Shown here: in pieces, positions 9,258-15,640 of the stretch
Numbering within the stretch: the stretch's first letter is position 1
How the letters are laid out: every line of letters starts with the position of its first letter
Source: Dinochytrium kinnereticum
Taxonomy: Eukaryota; Chytridiomycota; Chytridiomycetes; Chytridiales; Chytridiaceae
Reading direction: 5' to 3'
NCBI GenBank assembly: GCA_027604005.1
Contig: JADGJT010000444.1
Span: 825 to 16,464 of the forward strand
DNA length: 15,640 nt
Position numbers and translations under genes: made by a program
Notes under the pieces: generated by a model
The model's database searches: none
Told to the model about the DNA's origin: nothing
What the model saw: only the letters and a program-made list of their open reading frames with translations

Positions 9258-10095
9258 TTGTTGAAGTGATTCGGTACTTTTCAAAGGTAGGAATGGGCCG
9301 ACACCCCCATGCCTGGAGAAGGTTGACCTGGGCCAATGGTTGAACAGCTTTCATGGATCGACCGTTGGGACAAATGACTTACACACATCATTCATTCATT
9401 CCGTGGCTCAAAATGCATGTTAAGTTTACGCATTTTCACGCGTTCTGCGGGAGTCTCACCACCCCAGATTGACTCTGCTTCCCTCCCCTCTTCTTTTCCC
9501 CCTTCTAAGTTTTGTTTGAATCTCTTGATTGGTTTTTGTTTAAAGGGCGTTGCGGCGAGGACCACTCTGCAGCGGCGCCACGTTCCAAAGAGGAATTATC
9601 CTGACGGATACAAAAGCAGGGTCAAAATAGTGGATGAACAGCACCAATGAACTCTTTATCTCTACAAGAGAGTTTTCCATCCCATAAATCTGAGATGGTA
9701 GTCAATTAGTAAATTAAAATGTAAGTCTTTCTTTATTTCGTTATCTCTTTTCAAATAACAGCAATCATTGCGACAAGAGGTACCATCCTATTGTATCTGA
9801 GAGGATTGCCTAACGCTTGGTCAACAGTTTTGGGTAATCAGCCCAGTAATGGGCAGAACTAAGTTTGTTTAGTCTGTCTGGTTTCAGTAAGCAAGGGGCA
9901 TTATCAAGTTTCACATGTGGTTTTAATGAAGCACAACTTTTCCCATCAAGTATGGATTTGTGGCTTCCAAAAGGATACACTGAGGAATATTGGAGAAAAG
10001 TCATAAATTTACATCATCAAAAAAAAAAAAAGGCCTACCTAACCTCGTCATATAGTTTGTCTGATCATCATCCATTCCCTAACCAGAATGGTTCC
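9258..10095. other. Non-coding stretch, no gene seen
   Basis: No reading frame here has recognisable motifs or gene-like structure. The region includes ATTC microrepeats near 9392, AT-rich stretches near 9700 and a 13-base A run ending at 10031. It reads as decayed intergenic or transposon-derived DNA. Confidence 0.5.
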
Positions 10096-10276
10096 CAAAA
10101 CCCACTGCCAAAGGTTGCAACTACAGAAAACCCACTGCTCAAAACCCACTGCCAAAAGTTGAGGGATGCCATCGCAAAATTCTGACCAACTAATGATGGT
10201 CAGCAGCGCGATGGTAGGTGTTGTATGATAGTAAAGCCAAAGAAAGGCACCCTCGCCAGCACCCCACTGCCAAATT
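10096..10276 (+). repeat. Interspersed AAAACCCACTGCC repeats
   Basis: The word AAAACCCACTGC occurs at 10097, 10127 and 10141, two copies extending to GCCAAA. A related CCCCACTGCCAAA follows at 10262. Spacings are irregular (30, 14 and about 121 bp). The third and fourth copies enclose a short hairpin (CTGACCA 10182-10188 with TGGTCAG 10197-10203). Clusters like this are common in transposon subterminal regions. No coding potential is visible. Confidence 0.6.
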
Positions 10277-10324
10277 AACGCCATGGTGGCCAGCCATGAT
10301 TGTTCCTATTACTGGCTTTTAAGT

Positions 10325-10533
10325 TTTTTCCACAAGTTCCTGTTTAAGGGTTTTTATTGAAGAAGGCTGTGAAGTTGTTCATAATTCACATGTCTATGCT
10401 CTTAGCATAGATGTCTTCGTTAAATGAGCGATTTAGTTGTCTTGAAAAGTTTGAAACCCTTCGCTCTCTTCCCTCGTGGCTTTATATTTTTCCCACATGT
10501 TTTCAGGATTTATACTCAAGAAGGTGGTTTGAA
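10325..10533 (+). repeat. Two diverged copies of a transposon tail-like module
   Basis: Copy A (10325-10372) reads CCACAAGTTCC, then GGGTTTTTATTGAAGAAGG. Copy B (10468-10533) reads TTCCCTCGTGGCTTT, then CCCACATGTTTTC and AGGATTTATACTCAAGAAGG. A third copy with the same order of blocks lies at 13714-13780, directly after the hAT transposase stop. Between A and B is a perfect 8-bp hairpin, TCTATGCT (10393-10400) with AGCATAGA (10404-10411). The blocks resemble the non-coding tails seen next to retrotransposon 3' ends in general style. Assignment to a class is inference. Confidence 0.5.
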
Positions 10534-10986
10534 TCAATGCCCTCTATGATGCGTTGAGGCTCGGCTACCTTTTATGTATGTTTTATCTATTTGTTGTATG
10601 ATTCAGGTTGTGCAATAAATTGAGAGTTTCTGTCCCAAATTTGATTTCTGAGGGCCAGTAGTTGATGGACCTATCCTCGACCTCCAGGCACATCTGCTCG
10701 CCCTGCGCTCCCTTATCCACCCTTAGCCAATTGTTGAGCCACCCCTCTTCCCTCTACCACTAGGATACCCTCCAATGCGAGATTGACGTAAGCTGCTATT
10801 GGAGAACAAGTCCTCCTTCCGATGGAACCACCCAACTGAGCACGCTGAGCGTGAATCCGCCTCTGGTACGTGGTTTCATTGGAAGCCTCACTGTCATAAT
10901 CTTCATTTATGATTAATTAAACTCATGTAAGATGTGTGTTACAGGGAAGGAGTGATGAAATGAAAAAATTAAATTAAAAAAATAAT
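10534..10986. other. Non-coding stretch, no gene seen
   Basis: No supportable gene. A GC-richer patch at about 10660-10880 has short coding-like runs broken by stops in every frame, so it may be a decayed transposon reading frame. Bases 10900-10990 are AT-rich. Confidence 0.4.
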
Positions 10987-11443
10987 TCAACCTGACACAG
11001 CTATCTTGGTGGCTTTCTCTGCCTCTTCCTTGACCATGTCCAGAAAAGTGGTTGGCTTGTGGTAGGTTACAAAGGCCCTTGGTGGTGTTGAGTTGGAGTT
11101 CTCAAGCCAGGTGGGAGACCAGGGAGGTCCTCCTTGGTTTTAGGTTGTCTCTTCTTCTTATTGGCCAAGACCAGCCTGAGGGTCTCATAGTTGAAGTTCT
11201 CTTCTTCTCCTTCTGAGTTGAGGAAGGGGCTTGAATGTGTCTTACAGTGTCTTGATTAGGGTGCCACTGATTTGCCTTAATGCGAAAATGTTTGACAATA
11301 TCAGGGAACATGGCTACCAGCTGGTCCTGGTAGTTAGGCCAGCTATCTGGGTGTTCGAAGGTGGATTTGGGCTGACTTTGGTACCCGCAGCACACTTTGA
11401 AAAATTGGACACCCATGTGAGGTACCCGGTTGATGGGTAGCAC
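10987..11443 (-). pseudogene. Decayed minus-strand reading frame, unidentified
   Basis: The minus strand shows coding-like composition in more than one frame. From 11443 a 113-codon open stretch includes PDSWPNYQDQLVAMFPDI and ends at 11102. In another frame, the run TPPRAFVTYHKPTTFLD continues to a stop at 10987-10989. The switching of frames suggests a frameshifted relic, probably transposon-encoded given its neighbours. I do not recognise the family. The evidence is only the amino-acid texture. Confidence 0.3.
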
Positions 11444-11524
11444 ATAACATCAACCAATTGGAATTTTAAATATATTATTATTTGCAATATCGATGATTTT
11501 CTGACAATCGCAACATTGTTGACA

Positions 11525-11935
11525 ATGCCAGACGACGTCGACATGGCGATGCAGGCCGATGCCGACAGCCTTGCCCCAAGCGACAGCATCAGCAGTGCTC
11601 AAACAGGCCAGACACCCACATCCTCACTGGCTTCAATCAAACAAAGCAGCTGGGTCTGGCAATATTTCGAGAAAAACCCAGATTCCAACAGCTACATCTG
11701 TAAGGCGCAAGCAGACAAATAAAAGGGGAGCCTTGCAATGCAAAGCCTAAAAGAGATCCAAATGGAAGGACTGGCAACTTTTCATCCCACCTTCAGAAAG
11801 TTCACCGCCCTAGTGATCCAAGCAAAAAAGCAAGAATTGAGCACGCCATGGGATCCAGAAATATTCTTCTTTATGCCAAAACTGGGAAAGTAGCTGCTAC
11901 TGTAATAATTCATCTGTATTGAAGTATTTAAATAT
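11525..11935 (+). pseudogene. hAT transposase relic, N-terminal BED-finger part
   Basis: An ATG at 11525 opens a Ser/Ala-rich leader followed by SSWVWQYFEKNPDSNSYICK, the aromatic start and first Cys of a BED-type zinc finger. The second half of the finger is in other frames: NGRTGNFSSHLQKVH at about 11762-11805 gives the paired His residues. A frameshift and at least one stop (TAA 11748-11750) separate the two halves, and the usual second Cys is not obvious. BED fingers bind transposon ends in hAT transposases. The piece ends where LTR-like sequence starts. Confidence 0.65.
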
Positions 11936-12463
11936 TGTTGTAAGTGACACGTAAGGCGACGCGTCCAGGCGCCATGATGGGTGGCAACATGGCCTAAGCG
12001 CCACCCTACGCGGCGTGGTTGAGGCTGAGGACAGGGTATGCGAGAGGGTATCTGGGGAAGTACATCATGGGTATCTACAAAGATATCATGAGGTACACCA
12101 AGGTCAAGGACGCACAGCCTCGGAGGCACGTTGCACCAAAAGGGCGATGACACGCGTCGCCTCAAGAGCCAAAGTGACGGTGTGCTCACATGAGCAGCCC
12201 GTAGCAACAGGACTATAAGTAGCCAGGGCCTGTCCTGTGCCTACTCATAGCAACAACAACTTAGCTCACTGGAGCACCTGTTGACAACCCCCTCCTACTC
12301 CTCTTTATTGTCAATAAACCCCCTTAAACCCCCGACTGGTGACCCCTACGGAACCCCAAATTTCCTTTTGTGAGCAGCCATCATTGACCGACCTCCTCCG
12401 ACTTTGTAACCCCGCCATGGAACCCTACTTCATAAAACTTGACGCGATGAGCCAACACATCAC
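11936..12463 (+). mobile_element. Truncated Ty3/gypsy element: LTR, primer-binding site, start of gag
   Basis: The LTR-like body runs from about 11936 (TGTTGTAAGTGACACG) to about 12336. It contains a TATAAG promoter motif at 12214-12219 and an AATAAA poly-A signal at 12313-12318. TGGTGACCCCTACGGAA at 12337 immediately follows, and it looks like a tRNA 3'-end primer-binding site because it begins with TGG, the complement of CCA. A gag-like ATG at 12417 starts MEPYFIKLDAMSQHI, after which the sequence switches to hAT transposase at about 12464. The element is therefore truncated after roughly 15 gag codons. The left boundary is approximate: a clean TG...CA pair was not found, as the right end reads CGAC. 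Confidence 0.65.
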
Positions 12464-12615
12464 AAAATCTATATTTATCACCACGATTGGATTAAGCAGG
12501 AGTTTCAAAATAAGAAGCATCAAATCGCATTCACCCAAGATGCATGGACATCTCCAAACAACGTGGCCTTCATGACGGTGACTGCAATTATATTGATGAG
12601 GATTTCCACTGGAGA
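12464..12615 (+). pseudogene. hAT transposase relic, catalytic-core fragment
   Basis: A frame starting at 12464 contains FTQDAWTSPNNVAFMTVTA (12530-12586). This is the well-known hAT block (F-T-x-D-x-W-T-S-P-N-N) that holds the first catalytic aspartate (codon 12539-12541). A frameshift near 12587 moves the continuation YIDEDFHW to another frame, ending at about 12615. It shares strand and order with the BED part upstream and the dimerisation part downstream, so all three are read as one interrupted transposase. Confidence 0.75.
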
Positions 12616-13237
12616 CATCAGCCATGCGGGTGTCCCAGTTGTGAAGTGCTGTAAGGGCCAGAAGCCATCGAAATGTAGCGCCCCTCATGATTGGAGAGAA
12701 TGTTTCGAAGTAATCCACGCCGTTTTTCTGTGTAAATCCTTGGGCGACTAGGCGGGCCTTACAGCATTCGACGGTGCCGTCGGCGTTGAGTTTGATATTG
12801 TAAACCCATTTGCTGCCAACTGTGTTGGTGCCAAGAGGTGGGTCCACTACTTCGAAGGTTCTGGCTTCTTGTAAGGCTTGTAACTCGTCCTCCTCGGCTT
12901 GTAGCCATTCGGTGGCATACTTGCTCGCCATGGCCTCTTGACGAGAGGCAGGAGATATCTGGGAAGGGTCGACAGTAAGGTGGGCTGCGTGGAGGAGGGT
13001 ATAATCGTCATCGAGCTCGATATCGAGACAGTAAGTGGCGTTAACAGAGGCTTTGTCTTGAGGCGGCTTATAGACGTATGGGATGAACTTGAATGTTCGA
13101 AATGGAGGCTGTATGGATGACGAGGTTTGGTTTTGAAGGGGTTCAGCAGGGTCCACGGTCTCGTGAGGTTCAGGGGCAGGGTTGGGGGTATCAACGGTGG
13201 TTGGGGAATGTCAGGAGGAGTAGTGGAAGGGGTATTG
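12605..13237 (-). mobile_element. Antisense Ty1/copia reverse-transcriptase fragment
   Basis: The minus strand encodes the linker before, and the start of, a copia-type reverse transcriptase (RVT_2). A Pro-rich stretch is followed by EAMASKYATEWLQAEEDELQ, then the hallmark SKWVYNIKLNADGTVE, KARLVAQGFTQKNGVDYFET and FSPIMRGATFRWLLALTA. It stops at the MADVSS position, just before the block where copia elements read DVxxAFLNG, so the catalytic YVDD core is absent. Coding is intact from about 13219 down to 12605; beyond 13219 the Pro-rich frame shifts. Both ends are truncated, and no LTR is seen at either junction. Confidence 0.85.
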
Positions 13238-13430
13238 AGGTGCTAAAATTCAAGAAAGAGGAATACGACAGGAAAGTTCTGGAAACAAGTGAGGAGTACT
13301 TGAGGAATTTTGATTCTATCTTTGGAACACCTTTTACCACAAGATATAAGGCAGTCCTCAGGTCAACGCTCAGATAGTTCAGGAATAACTGAGACAAGCT
13401 CGTTCAGTCATAGGGTTTTGAAAGACTCGA
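13238..13430 (+). other. Possible hAT-derived segment, uncertain
   Basis: The + strand has a run of charged codons (EEYDRKVLETSEEYLRNFD) ending in a stop at about 13377, then stops in all frames until the clear hAT C-terminal block. Its position fits the part of a hAT transposase just before the dimerisation domain, but no diagnostic motif is visible. Confidence 0.3.
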
Positions 13431-13697
13431 GGAAGGTCAGACTTATCATCAGAAATATCACTTTACTTGGAAGAACCTCTCGAATATGACACTGTTGATC
13501 TTATGGAGTATTGGAAAAGTAAAATGCATCGTTTCCCTCACCTTTTTTAGCTTGCCAGAATCTATCTGGCTATTCCTGCTAGAAGTGCTGCTTCAGAGAG
13601 GGGGTTTTCAAAAGGACGGAAGGTCTTACATTGGCAACAGTGTGAAGTATTACATCTTGCACATGGCCTGCGACTCATTCTTATTTCCGGAATCTAG
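13431..13697 (+). pseudogene. hAT transposase relic, C-terminal dimerisation domain
   Basis: One frame (codons starting at 13431) gives the Dimer_Tnp_hAT signature: EISLYLEEPLEYD, then DLMEYWKSKMHRFPHLF, then a TAG at 13548-13550, then ARIYLAIPARSAASERGFSK and GRKVLHWQ. A final stop TAG lies at 13695-13697. The sole in-frame internal stop disables the protein. Known hAT proteins use this region to dimerise. It is the 3' end of the relic that starts at 11525. Confidence 0.85.
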
Positions 13698-13713
13698 ATG
13701 AAAATCCTCAGTT

Positions 13714-13780
13714 CTTTTCCCTAGTGGTTTTTTATGATCGTTTGCCACGCGACAGGGTTTTTATTGAAGGAGGTGATATC
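13714..13780 (+). repeat. Third copy of the tail-like module
   Basis: TTTTCCCTAGTGGTTTTTTA, a spacer, GCCACGCGACAGGG and TTTTTATTGAAGGAGGTG follow in the same order as copies A and B near 10325-10533. Lying 17 bp after the hAT stop codon, it may be the transposon's own 3' untranslated tail. Copies A and B would then mark other, more decayed copies. Confidence 0.5.
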
Positions 13781-14595
13781 GCGCTTGTCCTTTATGATAT
13801 CTATAATGGTGCGCTGTGTCTTGTGTACTTAAAAATGGGAATTTGATTTTACTATAAATTGAAGAGAATTTACTCCCAAATTGTGTGTAGAGTTGACTAG
13901 TACGCGCCCTGTCCTCTCCCCTCCTGGAGACCCCGATCTGGTCGCCAGTTGCTCTTCCCTTCCTTTGCTGGCCGGGATGCGGTCCAACCCTCTGTTCCCC
14001 ACACCCTGGTGAAGCCCCAATTTCCGCCGTCAAGCGCGTGCGCGCTGAAGTGATTGAGGGCTGTTGTGGATTGCCTCCTTTCAACAGTGTCCCTTAATTG
14101 AGGTAGGATGGGCTACATTCACACTATGGCTTTACAGAGCTCGGTGATAATTGTTGCAGGCGGGTGAAGAGAAAGGTTCCCCCATTCCAGCAGTGTGAGG
14201 AAATCAGAAAGCTATAGTCAAATAGGGTCTAAGATGGGTGATTAAGGAGACATCACCATCCCCTTGACTGCTGGGGCAGAGTTGATCATGAACGAACAGG
14301 TAGGCATCTAGAGAAGCACTAACTTTATCGCACTTAAAACCCCAACCCCAACCTCACAGCACCATCTTGCTTAACATGGCCTTGGACCTAGAGTACCTCT
14401 AGGCCCTTGATCCTCTGTGGACTTGCTATGCTGGAGCAACTCCTTTAATCTTCTCGTTGAATCCTCAGTCGAATCTGAGCGGCAAGGCACCATTGGGCTG
14501 AGAGAAGATCACAACGGTCTTTTTTGTCTTCAGACAAAACAGACGAGCTGGTGTCGCTCAAGGAATGGCAAAGCACTCTGCGCAAAATCTACGTC
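13781..14595. other. Non-coding stretch, no gene seen
   Basis: No gene can be supported. A GC-richer, C/T-biased patch at 13900-14060 lacks any reading frame with motifs. Short hairpins occur: CCTAGAG/CTCTAGG around TAC near 14389-14405, and TTTTGTCT/AGACAAAA at 14522-14539. The region probably continues the hAT 3' flank and other decayed repeats. Confidence 0.4.
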
Positions 14596-14715
14596 CCACA
14601 CTAATAAGTAAATATCAAGTATTTTTCCTATCTAGTATTTTTACAATATAAACCACTTATTAAAATATTATTTATTAATTGATGAAATAATTAATTCATT
14701 GTAATACAATAAAAT
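14596..14715. other. AT-rich block
   Basis: About 120 bp composed almost entirely of A and T (for example TATTATTTATTAATTG) separate GC-richer flanks. No gene or repeat unit is evident. It could be a junction spacer or the internal part of a decayed element. Confidence 0.5.
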
Positions 14716-14760
14716 ATTTGGGTACCTACCTATTCACCCCTGTGTAAGAAAACTGGCCAC

Positions 14761-14818
14761 CCGTCACCCGCAACAGAACAAAAACAACCATGTGTCACAC
14801 CCTTGTTGTGGGTGACGG
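14761..14818. repeat. 15-bp inverted repeat with 28-bp loop
   Basis: CCGTCACCCGCAACA (14761-14775) is matched in inverted orientation by TGTTGTGGGTGACGG (14804-14818), 14 of 15 positions pairing and the other a G/T wobble. It lies between the AT-rich block and the minus-strand candidate gene, whose predicted stop is 25 bp away. A terminator-like hairpin or a transposon terminal repeat are both possible. Confidence 0.75.
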
Positions 14819-14842
14819 ATCACAGGCATACCGGTAGTGGAA

Positions 14843-15243
14843 CTAGAAGGTGTCACTGATAAAACACATTTCATTGTGATTGGCAACAAACTTGGGGGCT
14901 GTGCGGAGCAGAGAGGCAGGTATAAAATCAATAAATTTAAAAAATTAAAAAAGTCAAAAGGCATCATACAAAGGTTGGCAGGAGAAAGGAAAGAACCAAT
15001 CAATGAAATACATTCTGCCATCTTCTGGAAGATCCTCTCCATAAGGGTCTTGGTGAGTTGTGGAGAAAGCTTGAGGAACCTTGCGAGCTGCGACATGGTT
15101 ACAATTGGCAAGGCATCAAACAGCACCCCGTTGATCTTGGAGGTGGAGAGAAAGGTGGTGCCTGGTGCCTTAGCTTGAGGAGTAGAGTTTCTGTTGGGTG
15201 CAGATCGGGGAGTTGGTCTTAATGGGGGCTTTCTGAAAGACAT
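14843..15243 (-). CDS. Possible small two-exon gene or transposon ORF, unidentified
   Basis: On the minus strand an ATG at 15243 begins a basic, Pro/Ser-rich leader (MSFRKPPLRPTPRS), followed by VTMSQLARFLKLSPQLTKTL. A plausible 71-bp intron (14969 down to 14899; GTATGA donor, pyrimidine-rich CGCACAG acceptor) removes an AT-rich insert. Splicing joins to PKFVANHNEMCFISDTF and a stop at 14843, for 109 residues in total. Without splicing the frame runs on to 14764 through AT-rich sequence. Helical, Leu-rich character suggests a structured core, but no family is recognised. The transposon-rich context makes an element-encoded ORF as likely as a host gene. Confidence 0.3.
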
Positions 15244-15380
15244 TGGGAGTGATAGTTGATGGAAAGGGAAAAAACACATTCTTTTATAGCAGAAGCAAAA
15301 TAATAACCTGAGTGAATTTAGGGGTTGGAACAGTAAAAATAAGCCTGAAACAGAAGAGTTTAGAAATTATCCCTCGGCCT

Positions 15381-15460
15381 GTCGCATAGGTGTGTCGTCG
15401 GGACCCGACACCCTGTGCGACGGTGCGAAATTTTCGGGGGCGACTGTGCGACCGTGTCGG
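15381..15460. repeat. TGCGAC-rich hairpin cluster
   Basis: GTCGCATAGG (15381-15390) pairs with CCTGTGCGAC (15412-15421), and GTGTCG (15392-15397) with CGACAC (15406-15411). This makes a stem of about 16 bp with one bulged T, one G/T-type wobble and an 8-base loop. The words GTCGCA/TGCGAC recur at 15381, 15416 and 15447, with TGCGA at 15424 and GGCGAC at 15439, and GTGTCG again at 15454. The dense repetition of one 6-mer in both orientations is seen directly; the function is unknown. Confidence 0.8.
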
Positions 15461-15521
15461 CCTCAACATAATTTTGTTACATAGGGGACATCATACATGT
15501 TTGTCATTTATTCAAAGTCAG

Positions 15522-15610
15522 AGCGCACAGCGCAGGAACAGCGCACCACAATGCCATTTAACCATGAATAAATGATAGCTGAACGCAAAGCGCAAAGCGA
15601 GAGAAGCGCA
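15522..15610 (+). repeat. AGCGCA repeat cluster
   Basis: AGCGCA occurs exactly at 15522, 15529, 15540, 15589 and 15605. Near-matches AACGCA (15582) and AGCGAG (15596) lie between them. Spacing is irregular, so it is not a simple microsatellite. It sits at the right edge and may continue outside the window. Confidence 0.75.
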
Positions 15611-15640
15611 ATTGATGATATCGGTACTCGCCGTTTTCTG

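Noticed and set aside
12015..12207. Open frames on both strands inside the LTR
   Set aside because: Overlapping frames in a GC-rich LTR without motifs; the LTR signals explain the sequence.
13761..14084. 107-codon minus-strand open frame
   Set aside because: Composition follows local GC content, no family motif is seen, and part overlaps the repeated tail module.
9137..15640. Possible tRNA, rRNA or CRISPR array among the short repeats
   Set aside because: No cloverleaf with conserved T-arm was found, no rRNA sequence is recognisable, and the repeat spacings are irregular with no uniform spacers.

Overview
The window looks like nuclear DNA of a filamentous fungus. Protein-coding genes are split by short introns (71-156 bp) with GT...AG ends. 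Intergenic DNA is rich in T/C and poly-A tracts. An arginine-biosynthesis aminotransferase carries its own mitochondrial presequence, and LTR retrotransposons sit beside a BED-finger hAT transposon relic. The phylum cannot be fixed from this sequence alone.

Left half (1-9136), all genes on the + strand. (1) The 3' part of a repetitive, disordered Thr/Pro/Glu-rich protein with repeated YDLGGGRRPS motifs; its tract contains a 128-bp perfect duplication. (2) A three-exon Sel1-repeat protein with a C-terminal F-box-like segment (720 aa), a likely scaffold or ubiquitin-ligase adaptor. (3) A three-exon acetylornithine aminotransferase (ARG8 type, 476 aa). Its first exon encodes a mitochondrial presequence, and a perfect Gcn4/Cpc1-type site lies about 410 bp upstream. 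(4) A four-exon secreted alginate-lyase-family protein (460 aa) with a signal peptide, six N-glycosylation sequons, an NNHGTWY motif and a hydrophobic C-terminus. The genes are tandem neighbours with no obvious shared pathway.

Right half (9137-15640) is gene-poor and made of transposon debris. The clearest structure is a hAT transposase pseudogene on the + strand (11525-13697) in three pieces. They are a BED-finger N-terminus, a catalytic-core fragment and a C-terminal dimerisation region. The first two are separated by a Ty3/gypsy LTR with primer-binding site and truncated gag start. The last two are separated by an antisense Ty1/copia reverse-transcriptase fragment. Around it lie a 34-bp near-perfect palindrome, repeated tail modules, inverted repeats, a TGCGAC-rich hairpin and an AGCGCA-rich cluster at the right edge. 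Two minus-strand coding-like stretches here are unidentified.

I found no convincing new multi-gene system. The most interesting items are the nested transposon mosaic, the Sel1/F-box architecture, the fungal alginate-lyase homologue, and several palindromic or clustered short repeats.
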